The notes under the pieces were generated by a model. That model did no database searches and was not told where the DNA came from. It was given only the letters and a program-made list of their open reading frames with translations. The translations under genes and the position numbers were made by a program. A DNA stretch of 64,000 nucleotides from Flavobacterium cupreum. GTDB taxonomy: Bacteria; Bacteroidota; Bacteroidia; Flavobacteriales; Flavobacteriaceae. The stretch is taken from assembly GCF_003996965.1 (NCBI RefSeq), contig NZ_QWDM01000022.1, positions 20,338-84,337 of the forward strand. The letters run 5' to 3'. Shown here piece after piece: positions 1-8,920 of this stretch; positions within the stretch are counted from its first letter, which is position 1, and each line of letters begins with the position of its first letter.

Positions 1-677
1 GTCCAATTCAGGCTGAATTATTTGGAAAATTGGGTGCAGAGTTTGATTTTAATGAATTTCGTGCCGGCTGGAAGAATGGCAATCAGCCACTTGCACAGCG
101 CTTGCAAGACAAAGGTTACTCTTGGGATGAATTAAAATTATTAATTCCTGACATGGTTTCTGCCGGTTTGATAGGACATCCTTACACCTGTCCTGATATG
201 ATAGGAGGCGGTTTGTTATCTAATTTTGAAAATATTGATTACTCAAAATTTGATCAAGAATTAATGGTGCGTTCGGCCCAAATTCAGGCATTGATGCCAA
301 TGATGCAGTTTTCTGTTGCACCGTGGAGAGTGTTGGATGAAAAGCACTTGGTAATTGTAAGGGAAGCTGCTCAGCTGCACGCAAAGATGGGTGACCATAT
401 TGTTGGACTGGCACGAAAATCAGCTATTGATGGGGAACCAATTGTGCGTCATCTCGAGTATTCGTTTCCAAATCAAGGCTTTGAATCTTGCGACACGCAG
501 TTTATGCTGGGAGAAAAATACCTCGTTGCTCCTATGACAGTAAAAGGAAATAGCAGGTCTGTAAAACTTCCTAAAGGAAATTGGACAGATGAGCTGGGAA
601 AAAAATATAAAGGTGGCCAAACTATCACTATTGACGTGCCTTTGAATCGTTTGCCTTATTTTATTAATAACAAATAA
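1..677 (+). CDS. GH31 family glycosidase, C-terminal part (5' end outside window)
   Basis: The open frame runs in from the left edge (it reads PIQAELFGKL before the first internal start-like codon), so only the last ~225 residues are present. The stretch HPYTCPDMIGGG matches the acid/base loop of GH31 enzymes of the MYORG type. It is followed by the family-typical RSAQIQALMPMMQFSVAPWR, GEPIVRHLEY and a beta-sandwich ending (LVAPMTVKG, VKLPKGNWTD). GH31 enzymes are retaining alpha-glycosidases (glucosidase, galactosidase, xylosidase). The catalytic nucleophile lies upstream of the window, so the substrate cannot be read here. The stop is 4 bases before the GH125 start, so the two are very likely co-transcribed. 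Family call is firm; specificity is open. Confidence 0.88.
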   Translation, partial: PIQAELFGKLGAEFDFNEFRAGWKNGNQPLAQRLQDKGYSWDELKLLIPDMVSAGLIGHPYTCPDMIGGGLLSNFENIDYSKFDQELMVRSAQIQALMPMMQFSVAPWRVLDEKHLVIVREAAQLHAKMGDHIVGLARKSAIDGEPIVRHLEYSFPNQGFESCDTQFMLGEKYLVAPMTVKGNSRSVKLPKGNWTDELGKKYKGGQTITIDVPLNRLPYFINNK

Positions 678-681
678 AAAG

Positions 682-2106
682 ATGTACAAACGAAGAGACT
701 TTATTAAAGGGACTGTAATTGCCGGTTTAGGCATTACGCTCTTGCCAGAAATGGTGTTTGCTAAAATGCCGGTTTTTGATTATAAGTCATTACGACCGGC
801 ATTAGCGGACAGGCGTTTTATTAGTAAGGCAGTTGAAAAAGAAATAGTTGAAGTATCTAAAAAGATAAAAGATAAAGAGCTGGCATGGCTGTTTAGTAAT
901 TGTTTTCCCAATACACTTGACACTACAGTATTTACTACTGTAAAAGATAATAAACCGGACACTTACATTATTACAGGTGATATAGATGCCATGTGGCTGC
1001 GCGACTCATCTGCACAGGTTTGGCCTTACCTCCCATTAATGAAAAATGACACAGAACTGGAGAAAATGATTGCAGGAGTAATTAACAGGCATGCTTACTA
1101 TGTATTGATTGATCCCTATGCCAATGCATTTTTTAATGACAATGAAAGAAAGGGACATAATGATGAAACGTTGATGAAACCTGGTGTTCATGAAAGAAAA
1201 TGGGAGGTGGATTCTTTATGTTATGTCATTAGGCTGGCTTATGGATACTGGAAACAAAATGCCGATAAATCATGTTTTGACAGCACCTGGTTAAAGGCAA
1301 TGAAAGAGATTGTTGCCACTTTTAAAAATCAACAGCGTAAAAGTAATAACGGTTCTTACAATTTCAAACGCGTGACCAATCGGCCAACCGATACCGCTGC
1401 TGGCGGGGGTGCAGGCGCACCTGTAAATCCAATTGGGTTAATAGCTTCTGTTTTCAGACCCTCGGATGATGGTACTGTTTTTCCTTTTTTAATTCCATCC
1501 AATTATTTTGCTGTTGTATCGTTGCGCCAATTAGCTGAAATAGTAGAGAAACAATTTCAAGATGAAACTTTTTCATCAGAATGTTTGCAGCTTGCCAATG
1601 AAGTTGAAAATGCTTTGAAAGAGTACGCTGTCATAAATCATAAAAAGGCCGGTGAAATATTAGCTTACGAAATAGACGGATTTGGAGGTTGCTATCTAAT
1701 TGATGATTCAAATATTCCCAGCCTGTTATCACTGCCCTATTTAGGAGCAATAAATGTGAATACTCCCTTGTATAAAAATACAAGGAAATTTTTACTTACA
1801 CCTGGTAATCATCCGTATTATGCTGAAGGCAAAGTGGCAAAGGGAATAACGGGTCCTCATGTAGGAAGGGATATGATTTGGCCCATGAGCATTATTATGC
1901 GTGGTATTACATCAAATGATGAAATGGAAATAAAGGAATGTATTGAAATGCTTAAGAAAAGTCATGGCGGTACCGGTTTTATGCACGAGGCATTTTATAA
2001 GGATGACGCTACCAAATTTACCCGTAAATGGTTTGCATGGGCAAATACCTTATTCGGGGAATTCATTATAAAATTAGCTGATGAAAGGCCTCATTTACTA
2101 AGTTAA
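682..2106 (+). CDS. GH125 exo-alpha-1,6-mannosidase, Tat-type leader
   Basis: Metal-independent, inverting alpha-mannosidase of family GH125, 474 residues, the usual family length. Visible family blocks are DIDAMWLRDSSAQVWPY (residues ~100-116), RPSDD (acid candidates D262/D263), DGFGGCYLIDDSNIPSL, GPHVGRDMIWPM and HGGTGFMHEAF (E436, base candidate). The N-terminus KRRDFIKG followed by a hydrophobic stretch to VFA is a twin-arginine (Tat) signal, so the enzyme is probably exported folded to the periplasm. Known GH125 enzymes remove terminal alpha-1,6-mannose from mannan or N-glycan fragments. It starts 4 bases after the GH31 gene. The start ATG at 682 is the one that places the twin-arginine motif at the N-terminus. 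Confidence 0.93.
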   Translation: MYKRRDFIKGTVIAGLGITLLPEMVFAKMPVFDYKSLRPALADRRFISKAVEKEIVEVSKKIKDKELAWLFSNCFPNTLDTTVFTTVKDNKPDTYIITGDIDAMWLRDSSAQVWPYLPLMKNDTELEKMIAGVINRHAYYVLIDPYANAFFNDNERKGHNDETLMKPGVHERKWEVDSLCYVIRLAYGYWKQNADKSCFDSTWLKAMKEIVATFKNQQRKSNNGSYNFKRVTNRPTDTAAGGGAGAPVNPIGLIASVFRPSDDGTVFPFLIPSNYFAVVSLRQLAEIVEKQFQDETFSSECLQLANEVENALKEYAVINHKKAGEILAYEIDGFGGCYLIDDSNIPSLLSLPYLGAINVNTPLYKNTRKFLLTPGNHPYYAEGKVAKGITGPHVGRDMIWPMSIIMRGITSNDEMEIKECIEMLKKSHGGTGFMHEAFYKDDATKFTRKWFAWANTLFGEFIIKLADERPHLLS

Positions 2107-2232
2107 TAATGCTATGGCCGAAATGGCAAAAAACACTGTTGGTATTGCTTGAGTAGGATTATAAAATATAAATAAATTTCGGTTTCTGCACATAAAATAA
2201 AATTTATGATGCATAAATACATACTATAACCA

Positions 2233-4263
2233 ATGAGAAAGAAAGGATTTTTAAGAAGTGGGAATTTTGCACAGCATATAATAAAACAATTTATCGTTTT
2301 ATTTATTTGCTGTACATTCAATACTATTTATGCACAAGAAAAATTACTCACTACTCCGGGTACATTTGCTGTAGGTGTCAATTATTGGTCATCTCACGCC
2401 GGAACCCATATGTGGAGGGATTGGAAACCTGAAATTATTGAGCAGGATTTTAAGCAGTTATCCGAGAATGGGATAAAGGTATTGCGGGTTTTTCCGCTGT
2501 GGCCTGATTTTCAACCCATTCATATCGTTTATTCAGGTAGAGGGGAAGCGAAATATTTTGCTTTTAAAGACGAACAGCCTTTACCTTTAACAGGAGTAGG
2601 AAGTGACGGTATGAGCGAAGAGCAATTGAAGCACTTTGAAGTTTTTGCAGATTTAGCACAAAAACACAATTTAAAATTGGTAGTGGGCCTTGTAACGGGA
2701 TGGATGAGCGGTCAGCTTTATTTACCACCCGCTTTAGAAGGAAAAGATATCATGACCGATCCAGTTTCATTGGTTTGGCAACAAAAATTTGTAACTTCTT
2801 TTGTAAAAAGATTAAAGAATAAACCTGCCATTATAGCCTGGGATTTTGGAAATGAGTGCAACGAAATGCAAAAATTAGAGAATCACAATCAGGCCTATGT
2901 TTGGTCTTCCATAATTTCGGGCGCTATTAAAAGTGCAGACAATACCAGACCAATTATTTCTGGAATGCACAGTTTGCAAGCGGAGAATAATGCCACTTGG
3001 CGAATTATTGACCAAGCGGCAACAACCGATATTCTAACTACCCACCCTTATTCTTTGTGGACAAAATATACCAGTCAGGATGGAATAAACACAATGCGTA
3101 CCATTTTGCACGCTGCTGCCGAAACCAGATTATACGGAGATATTGGAGGGAAACCTGCCTTAACTGAAGAAACTGGGGTTATGGGCCCCATGACGGGAGG
3201 CGAGAAAGAGAAAGCCGCTTTTGCAAGAACAGCTTTATTCTCTAATTGGGCTCACGACTGTATGGGAACTTTTTGGTGGTGTGCTTACGATCAATTGAGT
3301 TTTAAATATCCTCCTTATAATTATGCTTCTGTTGAAGCAGAGTTGGGTCTTATTAAGGAAGATAGAACACCAAAACCAGTTATGTCCGAATTGAAATCTT
3401 TCAGTAATTTTATTGATAAATTGCCTTTTAAAACATTACCTGCTCGCAAAACGGAAGCCGTTTGCATTTTAACTGAAGGACAAGATTCCTGGTCGGTTGC
3501 GTATTCTAGTTTTGTATTGGCAAAGCAAGCCGGTATTGATTTTAAATTTCAAAAAGCAGATCAGGAATTGATTGATTCACCACTGTATTTACTGCCTTCC
3601 TTAAAAGGAATAGATCCTTTTTATAAAGAGTATTGGTTTAAACTATTAGAAAAAGTAAAAGGCGGATCAACATTATATATTTCTTTAGACGATGCTTATT
3701 TACCTACTTTTAACGAACCACTAGGTGTTGAAGTTTCAGTGAATGAAAAACGCAGGGGTTCAATTGCTTTCAATGCAACAATCAATTCAGAGCCATTAAT
3801 TTTTACTTCAAAATCCGAACGAAAATTGAAAATTGACCCTAAAAAAACAACTGTTTTAGCGGCAGAAGAAGATGGCAATCCGCTTTTGTTAAAAACCAGT
3901 TACGGTAAAGGATTTATTTATTTGTTGACTTTCCCGCTAGAAAATAATTTAAGCACCACAACTGGTGCTTTTGATAAAGGACAACCTAAATATGCCGCTA
4001 TTTATAAAGAAATTGCAAAACCTTTACTAGAAAAAAGAGTTTTACAACAATCTAATCCTTTTATAGGCGTAACGGAACACGATACTAACGCTAAAGAGAA
4101 AGTCATCATTCTTATCAATTACAGCATAGACGATATTGTGTCGGATGTTGTGGTAAAAGAAGGCTGGAAAGTTAAATCTGCATTGTATGGGAATTTACCC
4201 ATTTCGGATTCAGTTACAATTCCAGCAAATGATGCAATAGTTTTGAAAATCAATAAATTATAA
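2233..4263 (+). CDS. GH5-superfamily glycosidase, probably beta-mannosidase-like (GH5_18 type)
   Basis: 676 residues with a signal peptide ending near TIYA/Q. The N-terminal ~400 residues are a TIM barrel of the cellulase/mannanase superfamily: GVNYWSSHAGTHMWRDW, RVFPLWPDFQP, WDFGNECNEM (acid/base E about residue 206) and ALTEETGVMG (nucleophile E about residue 313). The C-terminal ~270 residues look like a flavodoxin-like/beta-galactosidase-trimerisation-type domain plus a beta-sandwich, which would fit an exo-acting enzyme. The NYW-HAG-MW opening resembles GH5 subfamily 18, which includes beta-1,4-mannosidases acting on manno-oligosaccharides and Man-GlcNAc cores; the subfamily is from memory of motifs. 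It sits 12 bases before GH127 and follows the alpha-mannosidase gene, consistent with a mannose-containing substrate. Confidence 0.8.
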   Translation: MRKKGFLRSGNFAQHIIKQFIVLFICCTFNTIYAQEKLLTTPGTFAVGVNYWSSHAGTHMWRDWKPEIIEQDFKQLSENGIKVLRVFPLWPDFQPIHIVYSGRGEAKYFAFKDEQPLPLTGVGSDGMSEEQLKHFEVFADLAQKHNLKLVVGLVTGWMSGQLYLPPALEGKDIMTDPVSLVWQQKFVTSFVKRLKNKPAIIAWDFGNECNEMQKLENHNQAYVWSSIISGAIKSADNTRPIISGMHSLQAENNATWRIIDQAATTDILTTHPYSLWTKYTSQDGINTMRTILHAAAETRLYGDIGGKPALTEETGVMGPMTGGEKEKAAFARTALFSNWAHDCMGTFWWCAYDQLSFKYPPYNYASVEAELGLIKEDRTPKPVMSELKSFSNFIDKLPFKTLPARKTEAVCILTEGQDSWSVAYSSFVLAKQAGIDFKFQKADQELIDSPLYLLPSLKGIDPFYKEYWFKLLEKVKGGSTLYISLDDAYLPTFNEPLGVEVSVNEKRRGSIAFNATINSEPLIFTSKSERKLKIDPKKTTVLAAEEDGNPLLLKTSYGKGFIYLLTFPLENNLSTTTGAFDKGQPKYAAIYKEIAKPLLEKRVLQQSNPFIGVTEHDTNAKEKVIILINYSIDDIVSDVVVKEGWKVKSALYGNLPISDSVTIPANDAIVLKINKL

Positions 4264-4274
4264 TAGTACTAATC

Positions 4275-6842
4275 ATGAATCAATTTAAAATTATCATTCT
4301 TGCCATACTTCTCTGCTTGGTAAGTGGAACAGCAAATGCTCAGGCTTTTGTCCTTGAAGGGTCTTGGAAGATCACTTTTGAAGATAAAAAAGAATTTAGT
4401 CAATCGGAATTCAATGATAGCTCTTGGGAAAGTTTGACGGATTTGAAATGGAGCGACGATCATAAGACAACAGCCAACAGAACCTTGTGGATCCGAAAAA
4501 AAGTAATCATACCTTCTTCTTTGAAATCCGAATTTGAGAAAACCGGTTTATTGACTTTGAGTATGGGAAAAGTGCTTCAAAGCGATGATACTTACCTAAA
4601 TGGAAAGTTGATTGGTTCAACAGGTTCAGGTGATACCTATCGAAATTATTTGGTAGCAAAAGAAGATATATTATGGGATACAGAAAATATCATTGCCCTT
4701 AGGGTGAGTCATTGGGGGGCATTTAAAATTTCTAAAATCCCAACATTCACCGCTGCAGCTCCTTCCAATTTTTTTGTCTATAAAAGCACTATTAAAAATG
4801 GAGATGTTAAAGGTACAATTCAAAATAAAGAGTTAGAATATCAATTAGAAATTACCAATAAATCTCCAAAAAAGATAGATGGATTTTTGCTGGCAGATTT
4901 TTATAATTTTCAGGGTACAAAAATCCATAGTTCACAAAAAAACATTGTGCTTGGAGTGGGAGAAAATCCAATTGTTTTTCCATACAAATCGGCATCCCCT
5001 TTTTTGAAAGTAGTATATACACTTAGCGTTCCTTCATTCGATTATACCAGTCAATGGAATGCAGAATACGGTTATGAAAGTATCATCTACAAGTCAGCTT
5101 TGCCAGTTGTTCAATACAAAGCATCACAAAAATATATCCCTGCAGACTTAAATAAAATTGCAATTGATGGCTGGTTGGGAGATAGACTTAAAGCCAACAC
5201 AGAACAGCGGCTTCAAAAAGTGGATGAAGAAGCATTATTGGCAGGTTTTATTAATCGCCCCGGTAACCATTCCTGGATTGGAGAGCATGTAGGTAAATTT
5301 TTGGAAGCAGCTTGTAATGCCTATGATAATAAAGCAACCCCAGAATTAAAAAATCAAATTGACAGAACAGCCCAACAGCTTATTGGCGCTCAATTGGAAG
5401 ATGGTTATCTGGGTACTTATGACATGGACAGCCATTGGACCAGCTGGGATGTGTGGAGTCATCGTTATGATTTAATGGGATTATTACGCTATTATGAACT
5501 TTCCGGATTCAAACCCGCTCTGGCATCAAGTGAAAAAATTGGCGATTTGTTAATGCAGACTTTTGGTACAGAGAAAGGACAAAAAGATATTGTAAAAGCG
5601 GGTGGACACGTGGGTATGGCAGCAACCTGCATTTTAGAATCAATGACAGAACTTTATCGTTTTTCAGGCAATAAAAAATATCTAGAGTATTGTTATGGAC
5701 TGGTAAAAAGTTTCGACAATCCAGGTGGTCCGAGAATAATTACAACTTTGGACGCAGAGGGAAGAGTGGATAAGGTTGCCAATGCCAAAGCCTATGAAAT
5801 GATGTCTAATTTTTTAGGAATTGTAAAATTGTATCGTTTAACTAATGATAATCAATTTTTAAAACCAATTGAAACAGCTTGGAATGATATTGTGAAAAGT
5901 CGACTATATATCACAGGAACCACTAGTTCTTTCGAGCATTTTCAAGACGATCATGTTCTGCCGGGCAGCCATAAGGATAATATGGGAGAAGGTTGCGTGA
6001 CCACTACCTGGGTTCAGCTTAATTATCAGCTTTTTTGTATTACAGGTGAAATGAAATATTTAGATGAATTGGAGCGCTCCATATACAATCATTTAACGGG
6101 AGCAGAAAACCCGCAAACGGGCGGTGTTAGTTATTATACTCCATTGGTGGGCAAAAAGCCTTTCCGAACAGTAATCACTTGTTGTATGAGCAGTGTGCCT
6201 AGAGGAATTGCCATGATACCGCTATTTGGAAACGGAAAAATAAACAATAACCCTGCCTTTTTATTGTATCAGCCAGGAACATATAGTACAGTGGTTAATA
6301 AAAATAAAATTGCCTTTACAACAACTGGCGACTTTTTGAAGGATGGAAAAGTAACCATAACTGTCGATAGCAAAAGTAAAGTTCAATTTCCTGTTGAATT
6401 TAGAAAACCATATTGGGCAAGTGATTTTAGCATTCAAATAAACGGTCAGAAACAAATAATTGCCCAAAAGCAAACCACCTCAATTGAAAGAGTTTGGAAG
6501 AAAGGCGATAAGATAGAAATCAGTTTTATTATGCCAATTATAGTACTAGATGGAGGGAAAAGTTATCCAAATCAAATTGCCTTACAACGAGGCCCTCAAG
6601 TATTGGCCTACGATCAAAGGCTCAATAATGATTTTGATTTTAATGCTATTACTATAAACACAGCCAATATAGAACTAAAACCAGCTAATTATTCTTTACC
6701 AAAAAATTGGGTAGGCACAGAAAAATTCCAGCTTAAAGCCAACAGTGAGAAAACCAGCAAAAGTATCATACTGGTACCTTATGCCGATGCAAGTCAAACT
6801 GGCGGAATAATTTCTACATGGCTTAAAAAACAAAATAATTAA
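4275..6842 (+). CDS. GH127-type (DUF1680) glycosidase, likely beta-L-arabinofuranosidase
   Basis: 855 residues: signal peptide (to ~22, ending ANA/Q), an N-terminal beta-sandwich of about 250 residues resembling the sugar-binding domain of GH2 enzymes (NRTLWIRKKV, YLNGKLIGST), then an alpha/alpha barrel typical of DUF1680 (RPGNHSWIGEHVGKFLEAA, QLEDGYLGTY, HRYDLMGLLRYY) and a C-terminal beta-sandwich. The zinc-thiolate site of GH127 is intact: E572 and C574 in GEGC, and C636-C637 in ITCCMSS, with C636 matching the cysteine nucleophile. The family cleaves beta-L-arabinofuranosides, and some members act on other deoxy or branched sugars. The neighbouring ribokinase, 2 bases downstream, and a sugar transporter support a furanose pentose product. 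The N-terminal lectin-like domain makes it longer than typical ~650-residue members. Confidence 0.87.
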   Translation: MNQFKIIILAILLCLVSGTANAQAFVLEGSWKITFEDKKEFSQSEFNDSSWESLTDLKWSDDHKTTANRTLWIRKKVIIPSSLKSEFEKTGLLTLSMGKVLQSDDTYLNGKLIGSTGSGDTYRNYLVAKEDILWDTENIIALRVSHWGAFKISKIPTFTAAAPSNFFVYKSTIKNGDVKGTIQNKELEYQLEITNKSPKKIDGFLLADFYNFQGTKIHSSQKNIVLGVGENPIVFPYKSASPFLKVVYTLSVPSFDYTSQWNAEYGYESIIYKSALPVVQYKASQKYIPADLNKIAIDGWLGDRLKANTEQRLQKVDEEALLAGFINRPGNHSWIGEHVGKFLEAACNAYDNKATPELKNQIDRTAQQLIGAQLEDGYLGTYDMDSHWTSWDVWSHRYDLMGLLRYYELSGFKPALASSEKIGDLLMQTFGTEKGQKDIVKAGGHVGMAATCILESMTELYRFSGNKKYLEYCYGLVKSFDNPGGPRIITTLDAEGRVDKVANAKAYEMMSNFLGIVKLYRLTNDNQFLKPIETAWNDIVKSRLYITGTTSSFEHFQDDHVLPGSHKDNMGEGCVTTTWVQLNYQLFCITGEMKYLDELERSIYNHLTGAENPQTGGVSYYTPLVGKKPFRTVITCCMSSVPRGIAMIPLFGNGKINNNPAFLLYQPGTYSTVVNKNKIAFTTTGDFLKDGKVTITVDSKSKVQFPVEFRKPYWASDFSIQINGQKQIIAQKQTTSIERVWKKGDKIEISFIMPIIVLDGGKSYPNQIALQRGPQVLAYDQRLNNDFDFNAITINTANIELKPANYSLPKNWVGTEKFQLKANSEKTSKSIILVPYADASQTGGIISTWLKKQNN

Positions 6843-6844
6843 TT

Positions 6845-7750
6845 ATGAGCAATAAAATAATTGTAGTTGGGAGTTCCAATACTGATTTGGTATTGAAAAC
6901 GGAAAGATTCCCAAAGCCAGGCGAGACTATTTTGGGTGGTGATTTTTATACTTTTCAAGGGGGAAAAGGAGCCAATCAGGCAGTTACTGCGGCAAGGGCA
7001 GGCGGTGATGTTACTTTTGTTTGTAGGTTGGGGAATGATACTTTCGGCAATGACGCTATTAATCATTATGGCAAGGAGAATATTGATGTAACAAGCATTT
7101 TTCAAGATCCCACAGCGCCAACAGGTGTGGCAGTGATTACGGTGAATGGAGAGGGAGAAAATTCTATTATTGTAGCCTCTGGAGCCAATGCTTTATTGAA
7201 TGTAGAAGATGTGGAAAAAGCCATTAAAAATACAGGAGAAACCAATTGGTTTATTACACAATTAGAAACCCCTATAGAAGTTATCGTTTATTTGGCAAAG
7301 TATGCCAAAGACAACAACAAGAATTTGGTTTTGAATCCAGCTCCAGCGGCGGTTTTATCGGATGAAGTGTATGATGGACTGTTTTTGATCACGCCTAATG
7401 AAACCGAAACCGAATTGCTGACCGGTATTAAAGTTGTCGATGAGCTTACTGCCAGCCAAGCATGCGAGATTTTTAAGGCAAAAGGTGTTCAAAACAGCAT
7501 CATTACTTTAGGCAGTAAAGGTGCTTATTTATCGACTGAATCTTATACAGGAATTATTGAATCAAAGAAAGTAAAAGCTATTGATACAACAGCTGCCGGA
7601 GATGTATTTAACGGAGCGTTAATTGTGGCATTATCGGAAGGCAAAAACTGGAAAGAGGCGGTTGAATTTGCCTGCAAAGCTGCAGCTATTTCAGTAACAA
7701 GAATGGGTGCCCAAACATCGGCTCCAACAAGGAATGAGATTGATCAATAA
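6845..7750 (+). CDS. rbsK: Ribokinase (PfkB family)
   Basis: 301 residues, cytoplasmic, no signal. It opens with the ribokinase signature VVGSSNTDLVLKTERFPKPG, followed by FQGGKGANQAV, NPAPA, TPNETE and the catalytic DTTAAGDVFNG with D253 as base. Ribokinases phosphorylate ribose at O5; relatives act on other furanose pentoses. It begins 2 bases after the GH127 stop and precedes a GRP-type transporter, so it probably phosphorylates the pentose released by the GH127 enzyme or one taken up by the transporter. Ribose itself cannot be confirmed from sequence. Confidence 0.88.
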   Translation: MSNKIIVVGSSNTDLVLKTERFPKPGETILGGDFYTFQGGKGANQAVTAARAGGDVTFVCRLGNDTFGNDAINHYGKENIDVTSIFQDPTAPTGVAVITVNGEGENSIIVASGANALLNVEDVEKAIKNTGETNWFITQLETPIEVIVYLAKYAKDNNKNLVLNPAPAAVLSDEVYDGLFLITPNETETELLTGIKVVDELTASQACEIFKAKGVQNSIITLGSKGAYLSTESYTGIIESKKVKAIDTTAAGDVFNGALIVALSEGKNWKEAVEFACKAAAISVTRMGAQTSAPTRNEIDQ

Positions 7751-7767
7751 CCAAATAATTGTGTTTT

Positions 7768-7830
7768 ATGAAAAATATATTCTCGCTTTTTATATGTTGT
7801 CTGTTTATCTCAATATTTTATAATCTTTAA
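7768..7830 (+). other. 20-residue ORF, possible signal-peptide stub of a lost gene
   Basis: Between rbsK and the transporter, an ATG opens a 20-codon frame reading MKNIFSLFICCLFISIFYNL and then a TAA. It has a basic start and a hydrophobic core, as the first part of a secretion signal would, but no mature protein follows. The simplest reading is the leftover 5' end of a deleted secreted-protein gene. A genuine membrane microprotein is possible, but nothing else supports it. Confidence 0.3.
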
Positions 7831-7840
7831 ACAATAAATT

Positions 7841-8839
7841 ATGTTTGTAATTCATTCGTATACTACGGCCATATTATTTTGTTTCATCACAATGTTGTGC
7901 TGGGGCTCATGGGCTAACACTACCAAACTCAGCTCTGCCAAATGGCGTTTTGAATTGTTCTATTGGGACTATGCTTTTGGGATTTTAATTTTGTCATTAA
8001 TAATGGCATTTACACTAGGAAGCAATGGTGTGACAGGAATGTCTTTTTTAGAAAATATCGAACAAGCAGACAATAGCAATTTGATCTCTGCATTCATTGG
8101 AGGAATTGTTTTTAATCTGGCAAATATTCTGTTGGTTTCAGCCATTTCATTAGCAGGTATGAGTGTTGCTTTTCCAGTAGGAATTGGAATTGCGCTAATA
8201 TTAGGAGTTTTGGTTAATTATTCTGCCAATCCGCAAGGAAATGTAACCTTATTGTTTGGAGGTGTAGCGCTAATTGCAATTGCCATTTTGTTGAATGCGA
8301 GGGCATACAAACAGGTATCGAAAGATACTGGTTCTTTTTCTGTAAAAGGATTAGTTCTCGCAATTGTAGCGGGGGTACTAATGGGCTTTTTCTATAAATA
8401 TGTTGCTGTAAGTATGGCTACTGATTTTGAAATTGGAGAAGTAGGTAAACTCACGCCTTACACAGCTTTGGTATTGTTTGCTACAGGTATTGTGGTGAGT
8501 AATTTTGTTTTTAATAGATTGCTAATGCGTTATCCTTTTGCTGGAACTCCACTACGTTTTCAAGATTATTGGAGCGGTTCAAAAAGAGATCACTTGGTTG
8601 GTATTTTAGGAGGAGTGATTTGGCATTTGGGAATGTCTTTTAATATTATCGCTTCAGGAAAAGCAGGCTCTGCTATCTCTTATGGATTGGGGCAAGGAGC
8701 AACCATAGTAGCTGCTATTTGGGGGATTTTTATTTGGAAGGAATTTGCCAACGCCACAAAAGCAACGTACAGAAATTTATATTTAATGTTATTGTTGTAC
8801 GTCATCGGTATTGTCTTAATCATTCTGGCAAAAAACTAA
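7841..8839 (+). CDS. GRP/RhaT-type sugar transporter (10-TM)
   Basis: 332 residues and almost entirely hydrophobic, with about ten membrane helices. The N-terminus FITMLCWGSWANTTKL and later MSVAFPVGIGIALILG, MGFFYKYVA, GGVIWHLGMSFNIIA and AISYGLGQGATIVAAIWG are characteristic of the glucose/ribose-uptake and L-rhamnose/proton symporter group of the DMT superfamily. These take up monosaccharides across the inner membrane using the ion gradient. Its place after rbsK suggests the substrate of that kinase. The ATG at 7841 gives the conserved N-terminal helix. Confidence 0.82.
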   Translation: MFVIHSYTTAILFCFITMLCWGSWANTTKLSSAKWRFELFYWDYAFGILILSLIMAFTLGSNGVTGMSFLENIEQADNSNLISAFIGGIVFNLANILLVSAISLAGMSVAFPVGIGIALILGVLVNYSANPQGNVTLLFGGVALIAIAILLNARAYKQVSKDTGSFSVKGLVLAIVAGVLMGFFYKYVAVSMATDFEIGEVGKLTPYTALVLFATGIVVSNFVFNRLLMRYPFAGTPLRFQDYWSGSKRDHLVGILGGVIWHLGMSFNIIASGKAGSAISYGLGQGATIVAAIWGIFIWKEFANATKATYRNLYLMLLLYVIGIVLIILAKN

Positions 8840-8920
8840 TTGGATTAAATATCATTAAAAGAGAAAAACCTATAGTGGTTACTATCAATTAATTTAAAAA
8901 TAAATATAATCAAAATAAGA

